A DNA stretch of 64,000 nt from Bombella apis (GCF_018221685.1 NZ_JAGJTM010000005.1:317501-381500); one strand, 5' to 3'; positions 1 through 10,225 are shown, numbered from the stretch's first letter. The notes: a model not told the origin generated them from the sequence alone. Program-made: numbers and translations.

Positions 1-2
1 AC

Positions 3-89
3 CTGGCCAGAAACATCTTCTGGCTCTATCCGGGTCGTACACCTGCTGGAACGGTGTTCCGGTATCATGTTTCAACCGCTCTGCCGTGA
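3..89 (+). CDS. C-terminal end of an upstream protein (partial)
   Basis: An open frame enters from the left edge and ends at the TGA at 87-89. About 28 residues are visible, rich in aromatics and ending ..RYHVSTALP. The stop overlaps by one base an ATG at 89 that is in frame with the bactofilin gene, an arrangement typical of translational coupling. Bactofilin genes often sit beside M23 cell-wall endopeptidases, but nothing in this fragment proves that identity. It could also be a chance open frame. Confidence 0.35.
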   Translation: MARNIFWLYPGRTPAGTVFRYHVSTALP

Positions 90-124
90 TGCAGCCCACT
101 CCAACCACCCGACCAAAGGAAATC

Positions 125-625
125 ATGTCTCTTCCCACGCCTCCCTCCCCCATGCCCGGTTCTGCGCCCCGCCAACGGGCTTCCTCCAGCCGCTTCAGTG
201 GTCAGGACAAAGGCGGCTACACCGATAATGCCCGTACGCTGGTTGTCCATAATGGCATCACCATCCGTGGTACTGTCGAAAACATCGAACGCCTCATCAT
301 TGAAGGCACGCTTGAGGTAGACCACCTCACCGTCAAGGAGCTCGCCGTCGCCCCAGACGGCTGCTTCCGTGGCAAGGTCGAGGCAGGAAGTGCAGAAGTC
401 TCCGGTACGCTGGAGGGCGAACTGACCGTTCGCAACACGCTCACCATTCGGGCCAGCGGACGCCTGCTTGGTGATGCGGAATGCCGTCGCCTGCAGGTGG
501 AAGAAGGCGGGCAGATCACCGGCAAGCTGGGCATGATCACCGCACCACTGCCTGGCACGAAAGACCATCCCCACAACCACCCCCATGAAACGGCCGAGGC
601 CCCAGCAGGCAAGCTCAAGGGCTGA
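125..625 (+). CDS. Bactofilin (polymer-forming cytoskeletal protein)
   Basis: Bactofilins polymerise without nucleotide and scaffold cell-wall enzymes or shape determinants at the membrane. The central part (about residues 35-135) is a run of short beta-rich repeats, with turns such as VVHNGITIRGTVENIE, LEVDHLTVKELAV and GKVEAGSAEVSG, which is the right-handed beta-helix pattern of the family. It is flanked by a Pro/Ser-rich N-terminal tail and a His/Pro-rich C-terminal tail, both probably disordered. I chose the ATG at 125 because an AAAGGA stands just before it. An ATG at 89 and a GTG at 86 are in frame and overlap the preceding stop, so a 13-residue longer product is possible. A strong terminator follows. 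Confidence 0.88.
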   Translation: MSLPTPPSPMPGSAPRQRASSSRFSGQDKGGYTDNARTLVVHNGITIRGTVENIERLIIEGTLEVDHLTVKELAVAPDGCFRGKVEAGSAEVSGTLEGELTVRNTLTIRASGRLLGDAECRRLQVEEGGQITGKLGMITAPLPGTKDHPHNHPHETAEAPAGKLKG

Positions 626-653
626 CCTGCCCCCTCATCATCTGGAAACGGAA

Positions 654-689
654 AAGGCTGCCATTCCTGCACGGGATGGCAGCCTTTTT
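654..689. terminator. Bidirectional terminator between bactofilin and gcrA
   Basis: An 11-bp perfect stem (AAGGCTGCCAT paired with ATGGCAGCCTT) has a T-run on the plus side and an A-run before it, so it can end both the bactofilin transcript and the convergent gcrA transcript. Confidence 0.85.
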
Positions 690-719
690 CATGACAGCCC
701 GCAAGCCGCAGTCACGCTC

Positions 720-1406
720 TCAGTGACGACGATCCCGAATCTTCACATAAGCAATGGCGGCATGTTCCGCACAATAAGGCTTGCCGGGCAGTGGTGTGGC
801 ACCGCAGAAATGGAAATCTGGCGTGCCGGGATCTCCGAGAGGCCACTGGCATGTCGGCCCCTGCCGCAAGGTGCGATCGATCGTATCACGCACACGCCGC
901 GGCGGAGCCACCTTACGCTGGGCGACCGGCGCTGCTGGACGTGCCGCTGGCTCGGCTGCTTTGGGATTTTCAGCAGGAGCCGCTGCAGCTGCTTTCGGAG
1001 CTGATGCCTTGGCTGGCTTTTCGGCTCCGGCCGGTCTGTCCGCCTTGACACTGGCTGGTTTTGCCGGCTCCTCCGCAGCAGCAGGAGACACTTTCACCAC
1101 CTTGGGAGCCGCAGCCTTTTTCTTCTCCGCAGGCTTGGCAGGCGCTGCGGAGGCGGCCTTCTCCTCCACAGCCTCAGATGTGGCCTCGGCCTTGCGGGTC
1201 CGGGTACGTGCCGGTTTGGCAGAGCCCTCCGCTGCGGCCTTGTTACGGATGGGAGACGGACGAGGCGGCAACCCAAGGCGATGAGCCTTGCCGACGACCG
1301 CATTCTTCGTAATAGAAAGCTGACGGCCAATCTCAGCCGTTGAGAGACCCTGCTCCCAAAGCTCCTTGAGCCGCGCGATCAGCTCATCTGTCCATTCCAT
1401 AGCCAT
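720..1406 (-). CDS. gcrA: GcrA-like cell-cycle regulator
   Basis: GcrA is an alphaproteobacterial regulator that works with sigma70 RNA polymerase at promoters carrying CcrM-methylated GANTC sites. The N-terminal residues 1-50 (MAMEWTDELIARLKELW, then GLSTAEIGRQL and NAVVGKAHRLGL) match the GcrA helix-turn-helix. A long Ala/Lys/Pro-rich linker follows (about 55-180). The C-terminal block (about 183-228) contains CQWPLGDPG, FCGATPLPG and YCAEHAAIAY, the expected Cys/His pattern. The ATG at 1406 has a GGAG nine bases upstream; the MEWTDE start at 1400 is also possible. The linker makes it somewhat longer than the roughly 170-residue Caulobacter protein. Confidence 0.9.
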   Translation of the reverse strand: MAMEWTDELIARLKELWEQGLSTAEIGRQLSITKNAVVGKAHRLGLPPRPSPIRNKAAAEGSAKPARTRTRKAEATSEAVEEKAASAAPAKPAEKKKAAAPKVVKVSPAAAEEPAKPASVKADRPAGAEKPAKASAPKAAAAAPAENPKAAEPAARPAAPVAQRKVAPPRRVRDTIDRTLRQGPTCQWPLGDPGTPDFHFCGATPLPGKPYCAEHAAIAYVKIRDRRH

Positions 1407-1552
1407 CCACGTTTTCTCCACTCGTTCCCACAGCACACAGCCATGGCGGTCTCCCACCATGCTTAGCAGAAACCGGGCCAACCCAAAACCGGCCCCATCT
1501 CCTCACCTGCCGTGTGGCTCATCCACCAGCGCAGTTTCCGGGCAACAGGGCT

Positions 1553-2743
1553 TCATCCCCTGTCCACGACCTGCAACTGGCCTTTACTGACAAACAGAAC
1601 CTTCTCCCCCCGGAGCAGGGCCTGCGCCTCATGCCCGAACAGTTCGGCCCGCCATCCTTTGAGAACCGGCAGGTCCGTCTCCCCCTGCGCCAGACGCTCC
1701 AGCTCATCCGAGGAGGCAATCAGCCGGGCTGCCACGCGCCCTTCCTCACTCCGGGCCGTAAGAAGAACCTTGAGCAGAGCCAGCACACCGGAAGGCGCAC
1801 GGGGCCGCTCCGCCTTGCGTTTGTGCGGCAGTTCCGGCCGCTCGCTCTCCGGGCACTGCTCCCCCTGCTGTACGGCAGCCAGCAGATCACGCCCCAGATC
1901 ACTTCTGGCAAAATCAGCCGTGACACCACGGATCCGTGCCAACGTCCCGCTATCATGCGGACGGGCCACGGCAATCTCCAGCAGGCTTTCATCACGAATG
2001 ATTCGCTGGCGGGGCATATCCGCCTGCTGGGCCGCTTCTTCCCGCCATGCAGCCACCTCCCGCAGGACAGCCAGTACCTTCCTGTTGCCTGTGCGGGGTT
2101 TCAGCTTCATCCAGAGCCCTCTGGGATCCGGCCGGAAGAGGCTGACTTCCCCCAAAGCCGCAAGCTCATCCTTCACCCAGGGCAGGCGGCCCTGTTCCTC
2201 CAGCTGGCCCAACAGCTTTTCATAAATGACCCGCAGATGGGTCACATCCGCACTGGCGTAGGCGATCTGCGCCTTTGAAAGAGGCCGGGCTGCCCAGTCG
2301 CTGAAACGGTGTGACTTGTCGATGCCCTGGCCTGTCATGGCAGACACGAGATTGTCATACCCGACCTGCTCACCAAACCCGGCCACCATGGCCGCTACCT
2401 GCGTATCAAACACATTGACAGGCAGCTGGTCGAATAAATGGAGGAAAATCTCAAGGTCCTGCCGGGCAGCATGAAAAACCTTCACGCACGCAGGCTCTAC
2501 CAGAAGAGCCGCCAAGGGAGACAGGTCAATGCCCGGCACACAGGCATCAATCAGGGCAACATCCTCACAACCACCAAGCTGGACAAGGCACAGGCGGGGC
2601 CAGTAGGTTCTTTCCCGTACAAACTCCGTATCCACCGTCACGAACGGTTCGTGACGCAGCTTCTCACAGAGGGATGCTACCCCAGCCGAGGTAGTGATCA
2701 TGACAGGGGCAGGAAAATCGGGCTTTTTTGACATGGCGGACAT
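1553..2743 (-). CDS. rnd: Ribonuclease D
   Basis: A 3'-5' exoribonuclease that trims tRNA precursors in the cytoplasm. The DEDDy exonuclease domain occupies about residues 15-195. ExoI reads VDTEF (Asp38, Glu40), ExoII is in HAARQDLEIF, and ExoIII is YASADVTHL, with the Tyr and Asp of the DEDDy class. An HRDC-like helical region follows (about 215-290). At 396 residues the length is normal. No convincing Shine-Dalgarno precedes the first ATG; an ATG three codons further in is an alternative start. It stands alone between gcrA and trxA, all on the same strand. Confidence 0.93.
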   Translation of the reverse strand: MSAMSKKPDFPAPVMITTSAGVASLCEKLRHEPFVTVDTEFVRERTYWPRLCLVQLGGCEDVALIDACVPGIDLSPLAALLVEPACVKVFHAARQDLEIFLHLFDQLPVNVFDTQVAAMVAGFGEQVGYDNLVSAMTGQGIDKSHRFSDWAARPLSKAQIAYASADVTHLRVIYEKLLGQLEEQGRLPWVKDELAALGEVSLFRPDPRGLWMKLKPRTGNRKVLAVLREVAAWREEAAQQADMPRQRIIRDESLLEIAVARPHDSGTLARIRGVTADFARSDLGRDLLAAVQQGEQCPESERPELPHKRKAERPRAPSGVLALLKVLLTARSEEGRVAARLIASSDELERLAQGETDLPVLKGWRAELFGHEAQALLRGEKVLFVSKGQLQVVDRG

Positions 2744-2796
2744 TCTACACCGTCTGCCGGAAACTGACCATCTCCCTCATGCGCTCCCCCTTTATG

Positions 2797-2836
2797 AAAA
2801 CGGCCCGGCAGCAGGGTAACCCCTGCCATCCGGGCC
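2797..2836 (-). terminator. Terminator downstream of trxA
   Basis: On the minus strand GGCCCGG pairs with CCGGGCC, with an inner GCAGGG/CCCTGC stem, followed by GTTTTC. It lies between the trxA stop and the rnd start. Confidence 0.6.
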
Positions 2837-2864
2837 TCATGCCATCCGCCATGGCAAAACGGCA

Positions 2865-3194
2865 TCAATCGATATGGGCCTCCAGCCATGCCTTGAGCTG
2901 GCTCTTCGGCAGGGCGCCCATCTGCTGGGCAACCGGCTTGCCCGCCTTGAAGAGGATCATCGTCGGAATGCTGCGCACACCGAAGGTCGTCGGGGTCTCC
3001 GGGTTGGAGTCGATATCCACCTTTGCCACCGTGACACGGCCCTTGTAATCCCTGCCGATCTCATCCAGCGCCGGGGCAATCATACGGCAGGGGCCGCACC
3101 ATTCTGCCCAGAAATCCACCAGAACAAATCCCTCAGCCTTCAGGACATCCGCCTCAAAGCTCTGATCCGTCACAGCTACTGTATGCTCGCTCAT
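2865..3194 (-). CDS. trxA: Thioredoxin
   Basis: Small cytoplasmic dithiol carrier that reduces ribonucleotide reductase and other targets. It is 109 residues long with the canonical active site WCGPC (Cys33, Cys36) after VLVDFWAE, and the cis-proline in RSIPTMILFKAG. A GTG six codons upstream is in frame, but the ATG at 3194 has a clear GGAAGGA seven bases before it, so it is the start. In many alphaproteobacteria trxA directly follows addBA, and here it lies about 240 bp beyond addA on the same strand. It probably has its own promoter in that gap. Confidence 0.96.
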   Translation of the reverse strand: MSEHTVAVTDQSFEADVLKAEGFVLVDFWAEWCGPCRMIAPALDEIGRDYKGRVTVAKVDIDSNPETPTTFGVRSIPTMILFKAGKPVAQQMGALPKSQLKAWLEAHID

Positions 3195-3437
3195 GATATG
3201 ATCCTTCCCCACACAAACACGATCTCACCTGTAGTGTCTCTGCCATAGATCAGACGCAGTGACCAGCAGCACACCCCACCATGACCGGGGCCTCATATGC
3301 CCTCATGAAATCATGACTTCTCCGGTACTGTTACCTTCGCAGATGGACCATCTACTTGAGAAACAGGTATTGCCGTGCAGCGTAATATGTTTTCTCTATG
3401 ATAAACAGAGGGTAACAGACATCATGCCATGCCCCAG

Positions 3438-6400
3438 TCATCGGGGGAGGTTTTCCTGTGCATCCAGCAGAGACTCCGGCAGCTCCGTCACGGCAGGCCC
3501 ATCCACCCAGACAATGAAACACCGCACGGGACAATGGGGATACAGCCCCTGCATGACACGCCGGTAGCTGGCCATCTGCCCCAGATAGGCCGATGGTACA
3601 CGCTCCGGCCGGGATGGGGGGCGGCCCGTCTTGTAATCGCAGAGCCAGACCGTCTGTCCATCAAAGCGGAAGCGGTCCACCTGCCCCAGCACGACCCGAC
3701 CCGACCCGTCCCCCGGGCGGCCCAGCGTACCGGACACACCCTGCTCGGCCCGGCTCCCCGGCCCGAAAAGCGGCGCAAGAACATCCATCTCCACGACAGA
3801 AACCACATGCCCTGCCAGACTGGTCACGTCCTCCTCCGCCAACCCCGGCATGGTATGCCGCAGCCATGCTTCGGCCTTCAGCCGCCGCTCTGATGCGGGC
3901 AGGTCTGGCAGGAACTGGAGCAGCCTGTGGACCAGCGTCCCCCGCTCCATGGCATCCTGACGGCGACGGGCCGGCTGTGGAATTACCAGCCCCTCCCGCA
4001 TGATCTCCAAAGGGGACCGGGCCGCAGGCAATGGCCCATAGGCCGCCGCTTCCGGTCGGCTTGGGGCCAGCGGACGGGCCAGGGCATCCTCATGGGGGGC
4101 AGGGGTCACCTGCCAGTCCGGTGCCTGCCCCATCCAGGCAGGCAGAGCAGGCCGGACCGGCGCCGCATCGGGACGTATCCCCGCTACTGCCGAAGCCATG
4201 ACGGGCATCTCCAGCACAAGACTTTCCCCCTCCCAGTCTCCTGCGAAAGGTTCATCCTTCACCGTCAATCCCATCCGGAAGAGACTCTCCAGATCATCAT
4301 GCCCATCCCCGGACGAACCGACAGCCTCCTCTCCCAGTTGCTCTTTCAGACGGTTCATGCCAGCCAGACAATGATCATACCAACAGCTCTGACTGCTGTT
4401 CTTCTTGGGCTTCCAGCCACAGATGAGCAGCGCATCACTGGCACGTGTCAGAGCCACGTAGAGCAGACGGTTCTTCTCCTCCTTCTGGCGGGCCTGCTGG
4501 TGTGCCAGAAGCTCCCGTGTCCGCTCCGTCCCCATCTTGACCTGTGGTATCCAGAGCGGCCCATGTAACGCATCATCCGCAAGGCCACCCTCCGGCATAT
4601 CGGCATCCAGCTCTGTCCAGAGCAGAGGGTCAGGCCGGCCAGCCGTCCCTGTCATATCAGGCAGAATGACCAGACGGGCCTGCAACCCCTTGGACCGATG
4701 GACCGTCATGATGCGCACGGCATCAATCTCGGCCTCCACCTCACGCTTGCTCTCCACCGTACTGGCACGCAGCCAGTGCAGGAAACCCTGGAGGGATGGC
4801 GGATGCTGGGTTTCATATGTCAGGGCGACCGTCAACAGTTCATCCACCGGTTCGGCAGCTTCAGCACCAAGACGGGCCAGAAGGCGGGTCCGTCCCCCCT
4901 GCACACCCAGCGCCTGCATGAGAATCTCGTAGGGTGAATCATAATCCACACGTTTGTAGAGGGCCTGCAACCGCTCCCATGCCGCCCGCCATTCCGGCCG
5001 CTCCTCATGCCGCCGGGCCAGAAGACTCCAGAGCGGCATCCCGCCCCGCCCCAGCTCACGCCGCTGCCCATCCGCCGTGGCCAGGGCCATGAGAGACTCA
5101 TCACTCAACCCACCAAGGGGGGATGTCAGCACGCTGGCCAGACTGAGATCATCCTGCGGCAGAAGCAGCGCATCACAGAGGGTCATCAGGTCCTGCACGG
5201 CTGGCTGCTCCACCAGCCCGCTGCTGATGAAGCTGGCCACCGGCACATCCCGTGCCTTCAGGGCCCGAATCAGCGCCCGCAGGAAGGCGGAGCGCTTGGG
5301 CACCAGAATCATCACCTCTCCGGCCTTCAGCGGGGCCGTGTCCGACTGGAGCGGACGGCCGATCTGCGCCCGTATATGCGTGGCCAGCGCATCGGCCAGA
5401 CGCTGCTGGGTGCTACGCTGATCCTCGTTCTTCTCCGGCGCACGCCATGGATCAGGCACTTCTCCGACTGTCCCATCCACAGGTACCAGAGGCCACAGCT
5501 CCACACGCCCCCCACCGCCGGACCGGGCCGAACGGTGGATGAGCCTGCCATCTTCCCCCGGCTCCCGCAGGCCGTCCCGTGCAGCCTCTCCCGCAAAAAC
5601 GGCATCAACAAATTTCAGAACCGGCGAGAGGGACCGGAACGACACATTGAGCTGAGGTTCCTCCCAGAGAAGACCGGCATTCTTCACACGGCGAGCGAAT
5701 TCCTGCCGCCATTTGTGGAACTGTTCCGGCTCTGCGCCCTGGAAACTGTAGATGGACTGCTTGAAATCCCCCACCGCAAAGATGGTCCGGGGACGGGGCA
5801 TGTCCTCCCGCACGCCGGAACCAGAGAAAAAATCTGTCGTCAGGGCCCCGGCAATTTCCCATTGCAGGCCGGAATTGTCCTGCACCTCATCCAGCAGAAG
5901 ATGGTCGATACCGCCATCCAGCTTGTACAGCACCCATGCTGCCCCCGGCTCCCGCAGGACAGCCCTCGTCCGGGCGATCAGATCATTATAATCGACCGTG
6001 CCACGGTTTCTTTTCTCATCGGCAAAACGCCCCATGACCGGCAGGGCAAGGGACAGAAAAGCCGTGTTGATCTCCAGAAGCCGCTGGATACGGATACGCT
6101 CCTGCATCTCCTGCTGGCGTCTGGCTTCATCCAGAAGACGCTGTACCAAATCGGGGGCCGCCTTGCGGGCCTTGGCCCCCAGATGGCGGCTCATGTCCAT
6201 GACCCCGCCTTCCTTCGTGAACAGGAGCGACAGCAGGAAGGCATCATCCCGCTCGGCAGGATTGTCACACCCCAGCCATCTCAGGAACGTTTCGAACTTT
6301 TCCCTTTTGGAAGGCGCCAGCTGCGGCAAAGCTGCCTGAATGTCTGCCCGCCATGCCGCTTCATCTTCCAGCTGGCAGGCTTCGACCTTCAGAACCTCTG

Positions 6401-7151
6401 AAAACTCGCTCCCTACATCAAGAAGCCCCTGATAGGCCTCTTGCACCCGCTCCGGCCACATCTCCCAAAGCCGCAACAGGGGCTGAAGCAGACCTGACTG
6501 AGCATTGAACTGCCCAAGCAGGCCCATCAGCCTGTCAAAACCCGTCAGGCCTGCCAGAACCTGCACAGGGTCCTGATTCTGCGCCAGACTGTCCTCCAGC
6601 GCACGGCGAAGGGCCATCTGTCCGTCCGCCTCTTCCATCAGGACGAAATGCGGGTCCAGCTCTGCCTCCAGTGGGAAGCGCCGCAGAAGGGACTGGCAGA
6701 AGGCATGAATGGTTTCAATCTGCAAACCGCCCGGCGCATCCAGCACTTTCAGGAACAGCCCACGGGCACACTCCCGCGTAGCAGCCGTGTTGGGCACATC
6801 CAGTGCAGTCAGTGCCTCTCCCAGTCTTTCATCTGAAAGAGACACCCAGCGACCGAGATGGCTTTGCAGACGATGCGCCATCTCAGCGGCAGCGGCTTTC
6901 GTATAGGTCAGGCACAGGATGCGGGAAGGCTCCGACCCGTCCAGAAGGACAGGCTGCCCATCCTCACCAATCTGTTCCAGTGGCAGCATGAGACGTAACA
7001 GCCGGTCAATCAGCAGCTTTGTCTTCCCCGACCCTGCCGAGGCCGACACAAAGACGGAAGCCATGGGATTCGAGGCCTTTTTCTGTGCCGTATTGGCCTC
7101 TTTCAGGGCCCGCTGATGGTTATCCTGTCCCTGTGATGCAAGCTGGATCAT
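3438..7151 (-). CDS. addA: AddA, double-strand break repair helicase-nuclease
   Basis: Large subunit of the AddAB complex, the alphaproteobacterial replacement for RecBCD. It unwinds and trims DNA ends for RecA loading. The 1237-residue protein starts with a UvrD-type helicase: Walker A GSGKT near residue 41, Walker B LLLDEVQD, and a later HRSKGLQARLV plus LLYVALTRA motif. The last 110 residues are a RecB-family nuclease (GQVDRFRFDG, then LCDYKTGRPP, then LGQMASYRR). The ATG at 7151 overlaps the addB stop as ATGA, so the longer frame start at 7235 is not used and the two genes are translationally coupled. Confidence 0.96.
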   Translation of the reverse strand: MIQLASQGQDNHQRALKEANTAQKKASNPMASVFVSASAGSGKTKLLIDRLLRLMLPLEQIGEDGQPVLLDGSEPSRILCLTYTKAAAAEMAHRLQSHLGRWVSLSDERLGEALTALDVPNTAATRECARGLFLKVLDAPGGLQIETIHAFCQSLLRRFPLEAELDPHFVLMEEADGQMALRRALEDSLAQNQDPVQVLAGLTGFDRLMGLLGQFNAQSGLLQPLLRLWEMWPERVQEAYQGLLDVGSEFSEVLKVEACQLEDEAAWRADIQAALPQLAPSKREKFETFLRWLGCDNPAERDDAFLLSLLFTKEGGVMDMSRHLGAKARKAAPDLVQRLLDEARRQQEMQERIRIQRLLEINTAFLSLALPVMGRFADEKRNRGTVDYNDLIARTRAVLREPGAAWVLYKLDGGIDHLLLDEVQDNSGLQWEIAGALTTDFFSGSGVREDMPRPRTIFAVGDFKQSIYSFQGAEPEQFHKWRQEFARRVKNAGLLWEEPQLNVSFRSLSPVLKFVDAVFAGEAARDGLREPGEDGRLIHRSARSGGGGRVELWPLVPVDGTVGEVPDPWRAPEKNEDQRSTQQRLADALATHIRAQIGRPLQSDTAPLKAGEVMILVPKRSAFLRALIRALKARDVPVASFISSGLVEQPAVQDLMTLCDALLLPQDDLSLASVLTSPLGGLSDESLMALATADGQRRELGRGGMPLWSLLARRHEERPEWRAAWERLQALYKRVDYDSPYEILMQALGVQGGRTRLLARLGAEAAEPVDELLTVALTYETQHPPSLQGFLHWLRASTVESKREVEAEIDAVRIMTVHRSKGLQARLVILPDMTGTAGRPDPLLWTELDADMPEGGLADDALHGPLWIPQVKMGTERTRELLAHQQARQKEEKNRLLYVALTRASDALLICGWKPKKNSSQSCWYDHCLAGMNRLKEQLGEEAVGSSGDGHDDLESLFRMGLTVKDEPFAGDWEGESLVLEMPVMASAVAGIRPDAAPVRPALPAWMGQAPDWQVTPAPHEDALARPLAPSRPEAAAYGPLPAARSPLEIMREGLVIPQPARRRQDAMERGTLVHRLLQFLPDLPASERRLKAEAWLRHTMPGLAEEDVTSLAGHVVSVVEMDVLAPLFGPGSRAEQGVSGTLGRPGDGSGRVVLGQVDRFRFDGQTVWLCDYKTGRPPSRPERVPSAYLGQMASYRRVMQGLYPHCPVRCFIVWVDGPAVTELPESLLDAQENLPR

Positions 7152-10100
7152 TCTTCCTCGTCTCCTGCCAGACGCCATTCCGCCACACGGGCAAGCTGGG
7201 TGTAATCGCTGTAACGGTGCTCTTTCCCTGCCCATGGCTGAGACCGGTAAGGCCGGGATGGATCGTCATAATCCGTCAGAAGAGTCCGCAGCTGCTCAAG
7301 AGCCGGGCCAACCAGATCACCCAGCGTCACTTTTGCCTTCACGGAGGGAATGACCACTTCCTTGCCGGGTTCCTCTCCGCCGCTCAGTTTCCAATAGGCC
7401 AACGCGTCCGTTTCCACGGCAGGCAGGCCTTCGAAAGCACCCTCTTTCAGAAAGGCAGCCTCCAGCACCAGCTGGGATGACCAGCCTGCGATCACCTCGT
7501 TGCTTTCAGGGTGTGTTCCTGTCTTGTAATCAAAGATGCGCCCCGTGGTGTCCTCCTGCCCCGGCGTATTCCACAGATCAATCCGGTCGGCCCGTCCTGT
7601 AATATGGAAGTCACCACCCGGCAGGCCCCGTAGCGTATATGCCAGAGAGACCTCTGTATGAGACGTACAGTTCAGCCGCCCCACATGACGCCAGTGCTCC
7701 TGCGCCAGTACCCAGTCGGCAATACGATGCAGGCGAGGCCGCCACCAGCTGGCAAGAGCCGGATTCACCAGGGCCTCATCAAGGGCATCATCAAAATGAC
7801 GGTGCAGAATCTGTGCCGCATGGGCCGGCCACGTACCGGGATGCTCCCCGATCATGCGCTCCAGAGCCGTATGGACGATCTTCCCGTAATCGGCGTGTTC
7901 CGCCCCTTCTTCCAGCGGGGCCAGAACCTTCAGCCCCAGCACATGACGGGCATAGATGGTGTAGGGGTCCAGCTTGAGCGTATCCAGCTGGGTAATGCTC
8001 AGCCGCCGGGGGCGCAGAGACAGGGGAGGCCGTGGCTTGGGGGGAGCTACGGGCTTTGCCTCCCCGGCAGGCATGTCCAGCATGGTCTGCCACGCCAGTG
8101 CCGGGTGAACGGGAAGCGTGATCTGCCTCCCTTCCAGAAACGCTGAAAGGCGCATCAGCCACCGGGCCGGGACGGCGGGTGACCCTTCCCGCCGCTGGGC
8201 ATTGGACAGGATGACCTGCTCCGACGACAGGGCAGCAGATACAAAGTCATGCGCCTGTGCACCAATCCGCCGCTCCGGTGACGGCAGGCCGACACGCTGG
8301 CGCATCGGGCGGCTCATCCACGGGCCGGATTCCGCTGCGGGAGGCCAGCTGCCTTCATTCAGCCCTCCCAGAATGACGGTATCAAAAGCCAGCAGGCGGG
8401 CTTCCAGCACGCCATAGATGGAGATTCGGGGATGGGCGAGTTCCACACCCCCCTGGTAGCCCCGCAGCCCTGTCAAAGTCTTGCCCGCCATGCTGGCCGT
8501 CAGAAACCCCTCCAGTGCCCTCAGGGGCTGGGGTGGCAAGTCCCCCGTATGGCTCATCAGCTCCACGAAATGCCGGGACAGGGCCCCGCCATCTTCCCCC
8601 AGCCAGAGACGGGACCCAGGGCGGGGCTGGTCAGCCCCGTACCCCTCACCCTCCACCGCTGCGAGCTGTTCGGCTGTCTCCAGAAGGGCAGCCAGAAGCT
8701 CTGGCACACGGGCGGTTGACTCCAGCCCCAGCAGGGGCCTGAACGCTTCTTCCATCCTGTCCAGAAATATTGCGAGGCGTTCCGGGCTGTCTGGTGCATC
8801 AGCCTGATAGCCATTATCCGTCTGCTGCGCCTCCTGCAAAGCCTCAAGAGCATGGCGCAGTCCATCCATCCCCGGCTGGGGAGCCGGCCCCCGTAGCAGC
8901 CGCCTTTCCAGAAGGCGGGCACTGGCCCGGGCACGGCCGGGGCTCCCCCCCAGAGCTGCCAGCGGATGCTTGAGAACGGACAGCAATGCCACCGGGCTGA
9001 ACCGGGCCGTCACGGCCTGGGCGATCAGTCGCAGGAATACGGCCGCAGGAGTACGGACCAGCGGCTCTCCTGCACTATCATCCGCATGGATACCAAAACG
9101 CAGAAGCTCCGCCCGGACACGGTCGGCCAAACCACGATCCGGCGTCACAAGAGCACCGGAGCGCCCCGGCTGGCTGGCCACGTCCCGCAGGATCAGGGCA
9201 ATGGCCTGCGCTTCCTGCTGCGAATCCGCTGCTGGCAGCAGGCTGATGCCAGAAGGACGGACATCACCCACCGGCTGCCCCCAGCGGGCAATGCCTGCCT
9301 CTGGCAGCATGACATGCTGGAAAAGATTTTCCCGCTCCGGCCGCAGCGGATATCCCCATATGGCAATATCCGCCCGATTTATCCCGGCCCGGGACAGGAA
9401 TTCACGAAACAGGGCCTGTGGATGGGTGGGAGGAAGCTGGTTCCACCACTCATCCTCCATGCCGCAATCCAGCCCCTGAAAGACCACCATGCCTCGTGGC
9501 AGGGCCGCCACAGCCTCCAGCGCCGTGGCCACCCCGGCAGACCCATCCACAAAGCCTACGGCCCAGAGCGGATAATCCGGCGGCATATCCGCCCAGAGGC
9601 GGGCCTGCGCCTCAATCAGGGCGACCTGACGGGCCATGATGTTGCTACGCTCTTCCTCCCGTAGAATGGCAGGCCATGCTTCCGTGACGATCCGAAGGAA
9701 CTCCAGCGTCTTCTGCCAGTGTCCGGCAAAATCATCAGCCACGGCTTTCGGCAGGGCTTCATATAAGTCCACACCATTCCGCTCGGCATCATCCATCAGC
9801 TCTGCCAGAGCCTGCGCCAGCGGCCAGACCCGGTCGATCGTACCGCCGTCCCGGCCTGATACGGTCGTGAAAAAAGGTGCCGCCAGAATCAGCCGGGCCA
9901 GAATGGCCAGCCGGAAAACCGGCCCCACAGAAGGCGGAACAGTCTCATCAACCGTCATGGGAAACAGGCTCTGCTGCTCCACATCTCCCAGAGCCACGAT
10001 GGCAGGCAGCAGGGCCGGACGGCCATCCAGAACCCGCAGGAAGGCTTCCATCAAGGCACGGGCCACACGGCGGCCAGGCACCAGAATCGTGCCATTGTCA

Positions 10101-10225
10101 CCACCGCTGCGCCCGTCCGGGCCAGCCTCCACCCCCACACGCTCCAGCCAGTTCTGCACGACCGTATCCAGAAACGGACAGGATGCCGGAATGGTTGCAA
10201 TATTGAGCGGATGTGCCTGTCCCAT
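7148..10225 (-). CDS. addB: AddB, double-strand break repair subunit
   Basis: Second subunit of AddAB (1025 residues). The N-terminal helicase-like part is degenerate, as usual for AddB in this class. The C-terminal 250 residues carry a RecB-type nuclease: LEPF-like helix region, GRADRIDLW, then IFDYKTGTHP. It is preceded by tsaE with a one-base overlap (TGATG) and overlaps addA by four bases, so all three form one operon. In many alphaproteobacteria amgK and murU homologues lie between tsaE and addB; they are absent here. Confidence 0.93.
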   Translation of the reverse strand: MGQAHPLNIATIPASCPFLDTVVQNWLERVGVEAGPDGRSGGDNGTILVPGRRVARALMEAFLRVLDGRPALLPAIVALGDVEQQSLFPMTVDETVPPSVGPVFRLAILARLILAAPFFTTVSGRDGGTIDRVWPLAQALAELMDDAERNGVDLYEALPKAVADDFAGHWQKTLEFLRIVTEAWPAILREEERSNIMARQVALIEAQARLWADMPPDYPLWAVGFVDGSAGVATALEAVAALPRGMVVFQGLDCGMEDEWWNQLPPTHPQALFREFLSRAGINRADIAIWGYPLRPERENLFQHVMLPEAGIARWGQPVGDVRPSGISLLPAADSQQEAQAIALILRDVASQPGRSGALVTPDRGLADRVRAELLRFGIHADDSAGEPLVRTPAAVFLRLIAQAVTARFSPVALLSVLKHPLAALGGSPGRARASARLLERRLLRGPAPQPGMDGLRHALEALQEAQQTDNGYQADAPDSPERLAIFLDRMEEAFRPLLGLESTARVPELLAALLETAEQLAAVEGEGYGADQPRPGSRLWLGEDGGALSRHFVELMSHTGDLPPQPLRALEGFLTASMAGKTLTGLRGYQGGVELAHPRISIYGVLEARLLAFDTVILGGLNEGSWPPAAESGPWMSRPMRQRVGLPSPERRIGAQAHDFVSAALSSEQVILSNAQRREGSPAVPARWLMRLSAFLEGRQITLPVHPALAWQTMLDMPAGEAKPVAPPKPRPPLSLRPRRLSITQLDTLKLDPYTIYARHVLGLKVLAPLEEGAEHADYGKIVHTALERMIGEHPGTWPAHAAQILHRHFDDALDEALVNPALASWWRPRLHRIADWVLAQEHWRHVGRLNCTSHTEVSLAYTLRGLPGGDFHITGRADRIDLWNTPGQEDTTGRIFDYKTGTHPESNEVIAGWSSQLVLEAAFLKEGAFEGLPAVETDALAYWKLSGGEEPGKEVVIPSVKAKVTLGDLVGPALEQLRTLLTDYDDPSRPYRSQPWAGKEHRYSDYTQLARVAEWRLAGDEEE